Counted from the stretch's first letter, positions 1 to 8,053 are shown. The stretch is DNA of 64,000 nt from Streptomyces albus subsp. chlorinus (GCF_013302895.1 NZ_VJOK01000001.1:1527415-1591414), one strand, 5' to 3'. The notes: generated by a model not told the origin, from the sequence alone. Numbers and translations are program-made.

Positions 1-547
1 CGGCCGGCGCGGCGGGGGTGGCCGGTGCGGCGGGGGTGGCCGGCGAGGCGGCGGGCTCCTCGACGTTCACCCCGAAGTCGGAGGCGATCCCGCCCAGTCC
101 GTTCGCATACCCCTGCCCGACGGCCCGTACCTTCCAGGCGCCGTTCCTGCGGTAGATCTCCACCACCAGCAGCGCCGTCTCGGCACCCAGCCGCGGCGGG
201 GTGAAGGTGGCGAGCACGGCACCGCTCGCCGCGTCGCGGACCGTGGCCGTCGGCTCCGTCCCCGCGAAGGTGGCACCGGGGGTGTCGAGGCTCGCGGTGA
301 CGACGACCTTGTCGATCTCGGCGGGAACGGACCCGGTCTCCACGGTGATGGTGTCAGCGGCACCGCTGCTGTGCGTCACGCCGGGCGCGGTCGGCTGGTT
401 GTAGAAGACGAAGTCGTCGTCCGAGCGCACCTTGCCGTCCGTGCTCAGCAGCAGGGCCGAGACATCGAGCTTGGTGGGTGCGGTCACGTCCACCGCCACG
501 CGCTGTGCGGTCAGCGGCAGGTTGGAGCCGGGAGTCATTGCGGTCAT
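1..547 (-). CDS. TerD-family stress protein (partial, C-terminus off the window)
   Basis: The leftward frame runs off the left edge, so only about 182 N-terminal codons are visible. The protein begins MTAMTPGSNLPLTAQRVAVD and has the TerD-fold hallmarks: an acidic DDDFVFYNQ segment near residue 44 (the calcium-site region of the family) and the typical closing strand YRRNGAWKVRAVGQGYANGL near residues 130-150. It then enters an Ala/Pro/Thr linker made of near-identical repeats and continues past base 1, so a further domain may follow, as in the TerD fusion at 57435-59372. TerD proteins are cytoplasmic Ca-binding proteins tied to tellurite and envelope-stress responses; the exact role here is unknown. 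Two ATGs, at 547 and 538, are in frame, and neither has a strong ribosome binding site. It is divergent from the tetR gene at 756. Confidence 0.85.
   Translation of the reverse strand, partial: MTAMTPGSNLPLTAQRVAVDVTAPTKLDVSALLLSTDGKVRSDDDFVFYNQPTAPGVTHSSGAADTITVETGSVPAEIDKVVVTASLDTPGATFAGTEPTATVRDAASGAVLATFTPPRLGAETALLVVEIYRRNGAWKVRAVGQGYANGLGGIASDFGVNVEEPAASPATPAAPATPAAPA
2..37. repeat. 18-bp tandem repeat in the TerD-protein linker
   Basis: Two adjacent 18-bp units (2-19 and 20-37) differ at one base and encode an Ala/Thr/Pro linker. A third, degenerate unit follows. The array may continue beyond the window edge. Confidence 0.7.
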
Positions 548-673
548 GCCGAAGGTAACGACCGGCCGTGCTTTGCGGTTCCTTTGCCGAGGGACCGGTT
601 CCGCCGCGGCCGGGCGCGCACCGGTACTGCCGGGCAGGCACCGGGCAACCGGCGCCGGGCCCGCCGGGCGACG

Positions 674-700
674 TACAGTGCAGTAGACAGGACGGTTTAC
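674..700 (+). promoter_or_regulatory. Candidate promoter and TetR-type operator before the TetR gene
   Basis: A TACAGT hexamer (674-679) can serve as a -10 box. It is followed by an imperfect 18-bp palindrome at 683-700, GTAGACAGGACGGTTTAC, in which 12 of 18 positions are symmetric. Size and placement suit autoregulation by the TetR protein encoded 56 bp downstream, and possibly control of the divergent TerD gene. This is inferred from position and symmetry only. Confidence 0.35.
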
Positions 701-755
701 CGCCGCGCGTGGGCGCGGTGGGGTGGACCAGGGGATGGGAAGGAGCCGGTGAGCG

Positions 756-1418
756 GTGGAGACGGGAACGGCCGGGCCCGACGGGCTGACTCCGGGGGCC
801 CGCAAGATCCTGGACGCGGCGAGCGCCCTCTTCTACGAGCGCGGCATCACAGCCGTGGGTGTGGACCTGATCGCCAGGGAGGCGGGGACCACCAAGAAGA
901 CCCTCTACGACCGGTTCGGCGGCAAGGACGCGCTGATCGCCGCGTACCTTAGTGAGCGCGACCGCCGCTGGCGGTCCTGGCTGACCTCCTGGGTGGACGG
1001 AGGGGAGGCACCCGCCGGACCGCGCGGGAAAATGCTGGCGACCTTCGACGCGCTCGCCGAGTGGACCCGGCGCAACAACGCGCGGGGCTGCGGCTTCGTC
1101 AACGCCGCCGCCGAGCTGCCCGATCCCTCGCACCCGGGGCGGCGCGTGATCACCGAGCAGAAGCACTGGCTGCGTGGCTATCTGTACGAGCTGTGCGTGG
1201 CCGCGGACGCGGCCGATCCCGGACGGCTGGCCGACGAGCTGACGCTGCTGCACGAGGGCGCCACGGTGCTGCACGGGCTCGGTGTCGTCGACGACCCGGT
1301 CGCCGCCGCACGCGCGCTGGCCGAGCAGGCGCTGGACCGGGCGGGAGCGGCCGACGGGCAGCGGGCCGGGCACCCGCGTCGGGGCCGGAGAACCGATGTG
1401 CGTCACGATCGCGCCTGA
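756..1418 (+). CDS. TetR/AcrR-family transcriptional regulator
   Basis: This 220-residue protein has an N-terminal TetR helix-turn-helix at about residues 13-62 (GARKILDAASALFYERGI, then GVDLIAREAGTTKKTLYDRF), with the family's usual position and spacing. The C-terminal ligand-binding half carries a conserved-looking RGCGFVNAAAELPDPSHPG segment seen in one TetR subgroup. The last 25 residues are basic and low-complexity. The GTG start at 756 is chosen because AGGAG lies at 741-745; the GTG at 749 is out of frame. The ligand and targets cannot be read from the sequence. The divergent TerD gene and the palindrome at 683-700 make self-regulation plausible. Confidence 0.88.
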   Translation: METGTAGPDGLTPGARKILDAASALFYERGITAVGVDLIAREAGTTKKTLYDRFGGKDALIAAYLSERDRRWRSWLTSWVDGGEAPAGPRGKMLATFDALAEWTRRNNARGCGFVNAAAELPDPSHPGRRVITEQKHWLRGYLYELCVAADAADPGRLADELTLLHEGATVLHGLGVVDDPVAAARALAEQALDRAGAADGQRAGHPRRGRRTDVRHDRA

Positions 1419-1432
1419 CGCAACCTGGAAGT

Positions 1433-1648
1433 ATGAGTTCGCTCATAGTCGTCCACCCTCCCTCCCCGGAAGGCGGCCGCCGTGTCACGTCGCACGGTGA
1501 GACGCTGGGGACCGCGTACGGTCTGACGGACCTGATCGAGTATCTCGGCCGTACGGGCCTGGACGTCGCGACGATCGACCTCTACGACGACGCGATCATC
1601 GACTGGCGCGGCGGGAATCACCTGGTCTGGGGACGCGAGGCGGAGTGA
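1433..1648 (+). CDS. Conserved small hypothetical protein (71 aa)
   Basis: This 71-residue acidic protein begins MSSLIVVHPPSPEGGRRVTS and ends GNHLVWGREAE. It lacks transmembrane segments, a signal peptide and cysteines. The compact sequence mixes hydrophobic strand-like and helical stretches, which suggests a single small folded domain; I do not recognise a family with a known function. The ATG at 1433 lies 15 bp after the tetR stop, and only a weak ribosome binding site (CTGGAAG) precedes it. The gene could be cotranscribed with tetR and with the membrane protein that starts at 1704. Confidence 0.7.
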   Translation: MSSLIVVHPPSPEGGRRVTSHGETLGTAYGLTDLIEYLGRTGLDVATIDLYDDAIIDWRGGNHLVWGREAE

Positions 1649-1703
1649 GGACGGTACCGCCGGGCGGATGAGGAGAGCCCGGGCGGCGAAGGGAGGGGAC
1701 GAC

Positions 1704-2429
1704 GTGCGCCGGGACGGAGCCGGGAACGGACGGCACGGGCACGACAGGCGCGGGATGGACACCTGCGGGAACCGCACGTGTGGGAACCACACCTGCGGGA
1801 ACGACACGTGCGGCCAGGGGGACGGGAACGGGGGCCGGGGTCCGCGGGGGACGGCGTTCCCCTGGGTATGGCTGGTGCCCGGGCTGCTGACGCTGGCGGG
1901 GCTCGTGGCGTGGGGCATCGTCGTCTATCCCCGCCTTCCCCCTCAGGTGCCACAGCACTTCGGCAGCGACGGTGTGGACGCGTACGCGGACAAGTCCGTC
2001 GGCAGCGTCTTCCTGCCCGTCCTGGTGCACGCGGGGGCGCTCGCCCTGGTGGCCGGGACGGCGTACGCCACCCTGCGGGTGACGCCGGCGTCCGAGCTGG
2101 GACCCGGTCGGCGCGCCTTCGGCCTCGTCAACCGGCCGAGCACCCGGGAGGGCGCGCGGCGCATCGCCAAGGCGCAGCTCTTCCTCGGGTTCTGCCTGGG
2201 GCTGACGATGGCCGGGAGCTGCAAGCTGATGTGGGACACCGCACCGCACCGGCGGGGCGCGGCCACGGCCGGCCCGCTCGTCCTCGTCCTGGCGCCCCTC
2301 GCCGTGGGCACCCTCGCGGTTCTCGGGGCGGCCCTGTGGGACCGCCGTTCCGTCCCCGCGGCGAAGACAAAGAAGGCGACGGGGACGGAGACCGGCGGCG
2401 GACCGCACAGGCCGCCTAGCGCCGGCTGA
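1704..2429 (+). CDS. DUF1648-like membrane protein with an N-terminal TCGNX repeat
   Basis: This protein of about 241 residues has a soluble N-terminus and about four transmembrane helices. The first helix (WLVPGLLTLAGLVAWGIVVY) is followed by YPRLPPQVPQHFGSDGVDAY, the pattern of DUF1648/SdpI-type proteins in which the segment after the first helix carries a P-x-H-F-x-x-x-G motif. The N-terminus contains four consecutive Cys-bearing pentapeptides of the form TCGNX, which is unusual for the family. The GTG at 1704 is preferred because GGGAGGGG precedes it by 6-7 nt; an in-frame ATG at 1668 would add 12 residues but lacks a clear ribosome binding site. The 3' end overlaps the convergent transporter gene by 14 bp. 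The function is unknown; family members are often predicted to take part in immunity or signalling. Confidence 0.72.
   Translation: MRRDGAGNGRHGHDRRGMDTCGNRTCGNHTCGNDTCGQGDGNGGRGPRGTAFPWVWLVPGLLTLAGLVAWGIVVYPRLPPQVPQHFGSDGVDAYADKSVGSVFLPVLVHAGALALVAGTAYATLRVTPASELGPGRRAFGLVNRPSTREGARRIAKAQLFLGFCLGLTMAGSCKLMWDTAPHRRGAATAGPLVLVLAPLAVGTLAVLGAALWDRRSVPAAKTKKATGTETGGGPHRPPSAG
1761..1820 (+). repeat. 15-bp tandem repeat encoding TCGNX pentapeptides
   Basis: Four 15-bp units (1761, 1776, 1791 and 1806) read ACSTGYGGGAACNAC with small changes; the last unit diverges at its 3' end. They encode TCGNR-TCGNH-TCGND-TCGQG. The third codon positions vary between units while Thr-Cys-Gly is kept, which hints at selection for the peptide. 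Confidence 0.8.
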
Positions 2430-3954
2430 ACGTCTCCAGCTCCCGGCTGGTGGAGATCAGCTCCCTGGCCTCCTCCTCGGTGCTGACCATGGGCTGCGAG
2501 CCGTGCAGCGGGACCCCCGCGCTCTCGGGCATGAAGCGGACGGCGAGCAGGCCGATCAGACCGCTGGCGATCAGATAGACGCCGGGCAGCAGATTGGTGC
2601 CCGTGGCGCTGACCAGGCCCTCGGTGATCAGCGGCGTGGTGCCGCCGAACGCGGCGACGGAGAAGTTGAAGCCGATCCCCATGGCCGCGTACCGCACGCT
2701 CGTGGGGAAGAGCGCGGGCAGCGTCGCGGCGGAGGGTGCGGCGAACCCGGCGAGCAGCGTGGCCAGGACGAGCACGCCGAGGGCGGGCAGCACCCAGCCG
2801 TCGGAGCGGATCAGCATGAAGGACGGCACGGCCAGCACGATCTGGCCGATCGCCGCCCAGCGGTAGACCGGGCGGCGGCCGACGCGGTCGCTCAGCCGCC
2901 CCATGAAGGTGATCAGCACGACCACCCAGACCATGCCGACCAGCACCAGTACGTCGGAGGTGGTCCCCGGCCTGTCCAGCACCTCGGTCTGGTAGGTCGG
3001 CAGATAGCCGGTGACCATGTAGTTGGTCACGTTGTAGAGCAGCACCAGGCCGACGCAGATCAGCAGCGGCTCCCAGTGCTTGCGCAGGATGGTGCGGAAC
3101 TCGTGCCGGTTGGTCTCCCGCTCCGCCAGCTTCTGGTCGTGCTCGTCCAACTGCTGCTGGAAGGCGGGGGACTCCTCCAGTTTGAGCCGCATGTAGAGGC
3201 CGATCAGGCCCAGCGGACCCGCGATCAGGAAGGGGACGCGCCAGCCCCAGGAAAGCATCTGGGCGTCGGTCAGCGCCAAGTTGAGCAGCGTGACGAGGGC
3301 CGATCCGAGCGCGTAGCCGACGAACGTGCCGAAGTCGAGCCAGCTGCCGAGGAAGCCGCGCCTGCGGTCGGGGGAGAACTCCGCGATGAAGGTGGTGGCG
3401 CCGCCGTACTCGCCGCCGGTGGAGAAGCCCTGGAGCATCCGCGCGACGAGCAGCAGGATGGGCGCCGCGATACCGATGGTGGCGTAGCTGGGGATGAAGC
3501 CGATCAGGAAGGTGCCGAACGCCATCAGGATCATCGTCGCGGCGAGCACCTTCTGCCGCCCCAGCTTGTCGCCGAGCGGCCCGAAGAAGAGCCCGCCCAG
3601 CGGGCGGACGACGAACGCCGCGGCGAAGGTCGCGAACGAGGCCAGCAGCTGTGCCGCGTCCGAGGCCCCCGGGTAGAAGACCTTGCCGATGGTGGCGGCC
3701 AGGTAGCTGTAGACGCCGAAGTCGAACCACTCCATGCAGTTGCCGAGCGCCGAGGCGGTCACCGCCCGCTTCAGCATCGGCTCCTCGACGACCTGCACGT
3801 CGTCCTTGGTGAACGGCCTGCCTTTGCGGCGCAGCCTGCGCACCAGTTCGTCGCGCACCTGGCGTGGCAGCTCGGCGACCGCTTGGGGTACGTGCCGGGC
3901 CGCCGCCTTGCCCCCCGGTTGTCGCTTGGGGCTCTCTGTCACGTCGGCATTCAC
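2416..3954 (-). CDS. MFS transporter, metabolite:H+ symporter (ProP-like) family
   Basis: This 512-residue protein has about 12 predicted membrane helices after a cytoplasmic, charged N-terminus of roughly 70 residues. The first-loop motif GPLGDKLGRQKVL and the sixth-loop copy GRLSDRVGRRP are the duplicated MFS signatures. ALGNCMEWFDFGVYSYLA in helix 1 and RMLQGFSTGGEYGGATTFIAE in helix 4 are diagnostic of the metabolite:H+ symporter branch (ProP, ShiA, KgtP). The likely substrate is a compatible solute such as proline or betaine, or an organic acid; the sequence does not decide. The start is taken at GTG 3954; no strong ribosome binding site is visible, and a shorter start at GTG 3942 is possible. 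It is convergent with, and overlaps, the DUF1648-like gene. Confidence 0.88.
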   Translation of the reverse strand: MNADVTESPKRQPGGKAAARHVPQAVAELPRQVRDELVRRLRRKGRPFTKDDVQVVEEPMLKRAVTASALGNCMEWFDFGVYSYLAATIGKVFYPGASDAAQLLASFATFAAAFVVRPLGGLFFGPLGDKLGRQKVLAATMILMAFGTFLIGFIPSYATIGIAAPILLLVARMLQGFSTGGEYGGATTFIAEFSPDRRRGFLGSWLDFGTFVGYALGSALVTLLNLALTDAQMLSWGWRVPFLIAGPLGLIGLYMRLKLEESPAFQQQLDEHDQKLAERETNRHEFRTILRKHWEPLLICVGLVLLYNVTNYMVTGYLPTYQTEVLDRPGTTSDVLVLVGMVWVVVLITFMGRLSDRVGRRPVYRWAAIGQIVLAVPSFMLIRSDGWVLPALGVLVLATLLAGFAAPSAATLPALFPTSVRYAAMGIGFNFSVAAFGGTTPLITEGLVSATGTNLLPGVYLIASGLIGLLAVRFMPESAGVPLHGSQPMVSTEEEARELISTSRELETFSRR

Positions 3955-4332
3955 ACCCTTTGTTCCGTATGGCCGAAAGGCTGGATCTGCTCGATCGTAC
4001 GGAAAGGCCCGAGCGGATCCCGGAACCGGGTTGCCGGACTCGCCGCATCACACACGCGAACCGGCACACAGCGGACGTGCCGGTCCGGTGAAGGCGCCAG
4101 GGGCACCCCGGTCGGCTCCGGACCGCCATGCCCCCCCGGGCGCCCACAACACCGCGGGCGCCCAGGACGCCCGGGACACCACGAGCCCGGCGGCCGACGC
4201 CGGACCCGGCCGAACCCGCCCCCGGACGACGACGAAGCTGAGACCGGGCGCCCGCCCCCGCGGACGACGACGAAGCTGACCAGGCCCGCCCCCGCGGACC
4301 CGGCGGCCGAGGCCCGGCCGCGCCTCGGCCGC
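3955..4332. other. Intergenic region upstream of the MFS gene
   Basis: This 378-bp stretch separates the 5' end of the MFS gene from the 3' end of the YeeE gene, both leftward. It should contain the MFS promoter, but I cannot identify good -35/-10 boxes. Apart from the tandem repeat at 4215-4299 it shows no credible coding sequence. Confidence 0.5.
4215..4299. repeat. Short tandem repeat with GACGACGACGAAGCTGA core
   Basis: Copy 1 (4215-4241) and copy 2 (4251-4280) share CCCGCCCCCG followed by GACGACGACGAAGCTGA, and a partial third copy (4284-4299) keeps only the first half. It lies just downstream of the YeeE stop codon. Confidence 0.7.
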
Positions 4333-5622
4333 TCAGCAGACGCCGTCGTCCGGCTTCGGGTTGGCGAGCCCGGCGTACGGCCGCAGCCGCAGACCCACCC
4401 AGGTGCCGGCGAGCGCGACGGCGCCCCACAGCCAGCCGTGCAGACTACCGGACGCGATACCGGCGAGGTACGCGCCGATGTTGCAGCCGCCCGCCAGCCG
4501 TGCCCCGATCCCCATCAGGATGCCGCCGAGCACGGCCGCGCCGGCGGTCCGCCAGGCGACGCCCTTGTGCAGCGTCCACACGCCGCCGGCCGCCGCGGCG
4601 ACGGCGGCGCCGATCATGATGCCGAGATCGGTGAGGCTGGTCTTGTCGGCCAGCACCGGGCCGGACAGCGCCTCGGCGTTGCCGGGCTGCTTCCAGTACG
4701 CCCAGCTCTCGGGCGAGCCGCCCAGCGCCGCTACGATCTTGGACCCCCACAGCGCGAACGCGCTGGTCACACCCCAGGCGCCACCCGACACGAGCAGCAC
4801 GGCGGCACCCAGTACGGCCAGCACCAGGGCGCCGACGGCCAGCGGCCACGAGCCGCGCACCACGCGCGCCAGCGTGCCGCGCGCCGACGGCGGCACGCCG
4901 ACCGGCGGCGGAGTGCGCCGGGCCTGGACCCGGCGCGAGACCAGCACCACGAGCGCGAGCAGCGCCAGCGTCACCGCCAGCGACCCGCCCCAGCCCAGGT
5001 GGTCGGAGAAGAGCACCGGGTCGAAGGCCGGCAGATCGCTCCAGAGGCCGTACTGCCAGGCGGCGAGGGTCGAGCCGACGACGAAGCCGCCCAGCGTCAG
5101 CACGATCGTGCTCTGGCCCGAGCCGACGGCGAACAGGGTCCCGGAGGCGCAGGCGCCGCCGAGCTGCATTCCGACGGCGAAGAGGAAGGCGCCCAGCAGC
5201 AGCCCGATCCCGATCGGCCCGGCGCTGGGTGCGGGCGCCGAACCGAACAGTCCCGTGCCGGTTCCGATGACCAGGGCGAACAGGGTGGCCGTCGTGCCGA
5301 GCAGCAGCGCGTGTGCCCGCAGCCCGGTGCCGTTCCCGACGGCTATCAGCTGCCGCCAGGCCGAGGTGAACCCGAAGCGCGAGTGGAAGAGGCCGACGCC
5401 CAGGCCGATACCGAGCAGGAGCAGGACGCCCGGCTTGGTGCCGTGCGCGGACCACACGTAACCGGTCAGCGCCAGCCCGATCACCAGCGCGACACCGAGC
5501 GGCACCCACCGCACGGCGGGCGCGGCGGGCGCCTCGGGCGCGGGCAGCCGGGTCGGCGCGGGACCGGGCAGCACCGAACGGGAAGGAGCCTGGCGGGGAG
5601 AGGGCGGGGAAGCGGTTGTCAC
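4333..5622 (-). CDS. YeeE/YedE-family sulfur transporter
   Basis: This protein of about 429 residues is an integral membrane protein with two homologous halves. The YeeE/YedE signatures are present: GGACASGTLFAVGSG in the first half and GGCNIGAYLAGIASGS in the second, each with the conserved Cys that relays thiosulfate or a related sulfur species through the channel in characterised members. SRFGFTSAWRQ near the N-terminus is also typical. A GTG at 5622 with GGAG 6 nt upstream is preferred to the upstream in-frame GTG at 5670, which has no ribosome binding site. No rhodanese or TusA-like partner gene adjoins it, which is unusual since the family often pairs with a SirA/TusA protein. Its role in sulfur uptake is inferred from the family. 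Confidence 0.85.
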   Translation of the reverse strand: MTTASPPSPRQAPSRSVLPGPAPTRLPAPEAPAAPAVRWVPLGVALVIGLALTGYVWSAHGTKPGVLLLLGIGLGVGLFHSRFGFTSAWRQLIAVGNGTGLRAHALLLGTTATLFALVIGTGTGLFGSAPAPSAGPIGIGLLLGAFLFAVGMQLGGACASGTLFAVGSGQSTIVLTLGGFVVGSTLAAWQYGLWSDLPAFDPVLFSDHLGWGGSLAVTLALLALVVLVSRRVQARRTPPPVGVPPSARGTLARVVRGSWPLAVGALVLAVLGAAVLLVSGGAWGVTSAFALWGSKIVAALGGSPESWAYWKQPGNAEALSGPVLADKTSLTDLGIMIGAAVAAAAGGVWTLHKGVAWRTAGAAVLGGILMGIGARLAGGCNIGAYLAGIASGSLHGWLWGAVALAGTWVGLRLRPYAGLANPKPDDGVC

Positions 5623-6182
5623 AACAGTCTCCGTGCGAAGGCGGGGAGGGGTGAGCGGGAGGGGAGCCACTGGGGCCGAGCGACGGGAGGCCCGGGAGAG
5701 CGGGGCGGAGACGGCGCCGTCTCACGGACCGAGACGCGTCCTGGACGCGCGCGAAAAGGCCGGGGTGCGCGTGCGCCGTCAGCGGCGGAAGCGGCGACAG
5801 AGCGCGTCGTCCACGCTCCACGCGGTGGCCGCGAAGAGCGTGAGCGCGAGTGCCAGCAGGCACGCGGGTCCGGACATGAAGGCAACGGTAAAGCACGTGG
5901 CTGGTTTCGTACGGCCGCATCTCGCTTCGCGAGACAGAAGATGAGACGCGAGGTCCGCAACAGAGCCGGCCGCCCGGCTCGACCGGTTCCCCCAGATCAG
6001 CCTGAGGGCCGTCCTGGCGTCGCTGCACGCCCAGAGGGCCCTGCCCGAACCGGCGGGCCTCGCCCAGGAGTGCGCCCACGGCGCCGAGGCGGCCGGGGAG
6101 GCGCACGAGCGCGGCTCCGCCTCCGCCACCGGAGGGGCCCGCCGCTGCTCGTTCGACACCGCACGCCCGGGCGGAAACGGAA
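5623..6182. other. Long leader/intergenic region upstream of the YeeE gene
   Basis: This 560-bp stretch has no convincing gene besides the 32-codon frame at 5779-5877. It contains a small perfect hairpin, TCTCGC-TTC-GCGAGA, near 5925-5939. I looked for a SAM or other sulfur riboswitch on the minus strand and could not assign one. Confidence 0.45.
5779..5877 (-). CDS. Candidate 32-aa single-span membrane miniprotein
   Basis: The frame begins ATG at 5877 and encodes a short hydrophobic stretch (ACLLALALTLFAATAW) followed by a charged tail, SVDDALCRRFRR, which fits a tiny single-pass membrane protein. It lies about 155 bp upstream of and codirectional with the YeeE gene, so it could be a leader peptide or small partner. 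No ribosome binding site is visible, and in GC-rich DNA such short frames arise by chance, so support is weak. Confidence 0.22.
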   Translation of the reverse strand: MSGPACLLALALTLFAATAWSVDDALCRRFRR

Positions 6183-6228
6183 AGGCCCGGTCCCTCCCCC
6201 ACTGACTCCGTGGGAAGGGACCGGGCCT
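6183..6228. terminator. Long hairpin, likely transcription terminator
   Basis: Perfect 13-bp arms (6183-6195 and 6216-6228, AGGCCCGGTCCCT and its complement) enclose further pairing TCCC/GGGA. It lies about 110 bp beyond the stop of the leftward 571-aa gene. Like most Streptomyces terminators it lacks a strong U tract. Confidence 0.75.
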
Positions 6229-6337
6229 CCTCGACCGGACGGCCCTCAGCGGCAGGCGGGCCTCGACCCGCGCCGACGGCTCGACCGGCGCGGTCGGTCC
6301 TCAGGGCGGCAGGCGGGCCTCGTCGGCCCGGCGGCCG

Positions 6338-8053
6338 TCAGCGGGAGCGGGCCTTGAAGGCGGCCTTGCGGGCTGCCTTCGCGACGTGCTTGTCGGGATG
6401 CACCCGGCCCATGGTCTCCAGCACGTCCCCGGTGGCGGGGTGGTCGACCCGCCACGCCTTGTCGAAGAACCCCGTGTGCTGGTCGACCAGGTCCCGCACC
6501 AGTTCGCGGAGTTCCTCGGGCTCGCCCGCGGTCGCGACCTGGGCGGCGATGGTGTCGATGGTCAGCCAGAAGACCATCTCCTCGTCGGGCTGGGGCACCT
6601 CGGCCGCACCGCGCTCCGCGAGCCAGACCCGGGCCAGCCCGCCCAGTTGCCGGTCGTCGAGCACCTCGCGCAGCGCGGGCTCGGCGTCGGGGCCGGCCAG
6701 GGAGAGGGCCTGCTGGCAGGCGAGGCGGCGCACCGGTGCCTCCTCGTCGCTGCCGCGCGCCGCCGCCAGGAGTTCGCGGGCCGCGGCCGGCGTGCCGCCG
6801 TCGCCCCGGGCGGCGAACCAGCCCTCGATCTCGCTGCGCGCGTTGTCCTCCGTGTAGACGGGCAGGGCGGCCAGCAACCGGTCCGCCGCGGCGCCGGCGA
6901 GGTCGCCCACCGCGGGGACGTCCATGCCGGCCTGCCGCATCCGTTCCCGGACACCGTGCAACCCCAGCGGGGTGAGCCGCACCATGCCGTACCGGGAGAC
7001 GTCCTCCTCGCCGAGTTCACCGAGTTCACCGAGTTCACCGAGTTCACCGAGTTCACCGAGTTCGCCGAGGTCACCGTGTTCGCCGAGGCCGCCGAGGTCC
7101 GCGCCCGGCTGCTCGCCGCCCGGCGTCCGGCGCCCCTCTCCGAAGGCATCGGCCTCGCCGGACTCGCCGGTCTCGTCGGCCTCCTGGGTGAGGGCCTCGT
7201 CCACCGGCTGGTACTCGACCAGACCGGTCGGCTCCAGCATGCGGAACTGCTCGTCCAGCCGCATCATCGCCGTCGAGACCTCTTCGAGTACCTCGTCGGT
7301 GGGCTCGTCCATCCCCTCGGGGACGATCATGGACGCCGCCAGCACGGGGAGGGGGACCATGGAGCCGGCCGCCACGGCGGGGTCGGTGGCCGTGAGCAGG
7401 TAGAGGTTGCCGAGCGCGCTGTCGAGCGCGGCGGTCTCCTCCTCGGGGTCCCAGTCCACGGCGTCGAGGTCGAGGGCGTCCGGGTCCACCTGGCCGTCCT
7501 CACCGATGGCCCCCTCGATGCCGCCCAGCAGCTCCTCGAAACTGGGGGTCGCGGCGTCCGCGAGGACCGTGTCCAGGCCGTTCTGCCACAGGTCGAGAAT
7601 GTCGGCGGGCCCCGGCATGGCCGCGTCGGGGGCACCGGTGAGGCCGCCCAGTTCCTCGTCGGGGGTGGCCAGTCCGACGGGCTCGTCGCTGCTGGGCGGA
7701 CCGTCGGTGCCGGCGTCCGGGCCGGCGCCGTCCGCCGCGTCGTCCTCCTCCACGGTCAACAGCCCCGTGTCGACGGCGAAGTTCCAGGCGTCGGCGGCGA
7801 GGGCCGGAGCCTCCTCGTCGCCGGTCAGACCCAGGTGTGCGGCGGCCTCCTTCAGCTGCTCGGACAGGAGTTCACCGCCGGCTCCCACCGGCACCCCCCG
7901 CGTCGCTGACCCGCTCCCGCGCGCCCAGCGGGTGAGTTCCACGGCGCGTGAGAGGAGCGGTGCGGCCAGTGCGTCCCGCGCCAGTTCGGCATCGGAGGGC
8001 AGCCGTACGGGCGGCAGGGTGGGACGGTCGTCACCGGTCATGTGGGGGTTCAT
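6338..8053 (-). CDS. Conserved hypothetical acidic protein with Gly-Glu-Leu repeat (571 aa)
   Basis: This 571-residue soluble, very acidic protein has no recognised catalytic motif. The N-terminal 100 residues are helical (LPSDAELARDALAAPLLSRA). The middle is Asp/Glu/Gly-rich, and about residues 331-347 are a run of Gly-Glu-Leu triplets encoded by a 9-bp tandem repeat. The C-terminal 200 residues consist of Ala/Leu-rich paired helices (for example EEAPVRRLACQQALSLAG) that resemble HEAT-type repeats, ending in a basic tail, KHVAKAARKAAFKARSR. I infer a scaffold or adaptor, not an enzyme. The ATG at 8053 is abutted by TAGGAG; the in-frame ATG at 8041 gives 12-nt spacing and may be the true start. 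The gene is divergent from the secreted nuclease. Confidence 0.75.
   Translation of the reverse strand: MNPHMTGDDRPTLPPVRLPSDAELARDALAAPLLSRAVELTRWARGSGSATRGVPVGAGGELLSEQLKEAAAHLGLTGDEEAPALAADAWNFAVDTGLLTVEEDDAADGAGPDAGTDGPPSSDEPVGLATPDEELGGLTGAPDAAMPGPADILDLWQNGLDTVLADAATPSFEELLGGIEGAIGEDGQVDPDALDLDAVDWDPEEETAALDSALGNLYLLTATDPAVAAGSMVPLPVLAASMIVPEGMDEPTDEVLEEVSTAMMRLDEQFRMLEPTGLVEYQPVDEALTQEADETGESGEADAFGEGRRTPGGEQPGADLGGLGEHGDLGELGELGELGELGELGELGEEDVSRYGMVRLTPLGLHGVRERMRQAGMDVPAVGDLAGAAADRLLAALPVYTEDNARSEIEGWFAARGDGGTPAAARELLAAARGSDEEAPVRRLACQQALSLAGPDAEPALREVLDDRQLGGLARVWLAERGAAEVPQPDEEMVFWLTIDTIAAQVATAGEPEELRELVRDLVDQHTGFFDKAWRVDHPATGDVLETMGRVHPDKHVAKAARKAAFKARSR
7011..7064. repeat. 9-bp tandem repeat (CCGAGTTCA) inside a coding sequence
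   Basis: Five perfect copies of CCGAGTTCA (7011-7055) are followed by a sixth with one change and by degenerate units to about 7090. Being a multiple of three, copy-number change keeps the reading frame of the 571-aa protein and alters only the length of its Gly-Glu-Leu tract. Confidence 0.9.

Noticed and set aside
5625-5960. SAM or other sulfur riboswitch upstream of the YeeE gene
   Set aside because: I looked for conserved SAM-I, SAM-II and SAM-IV core words on the minus strand and found no consistent set; only a small hairpin is present.
2503-6357. 1284-codon plus-strand open frame antisense to the MFS and YeeE genes
   Set aside because: It mirrors the codon structure of the minus-strand genes (GC-rich third positions leave the opposite frame open); composition is Arg/Gly/Gln/His-rich with no recognisable domain.
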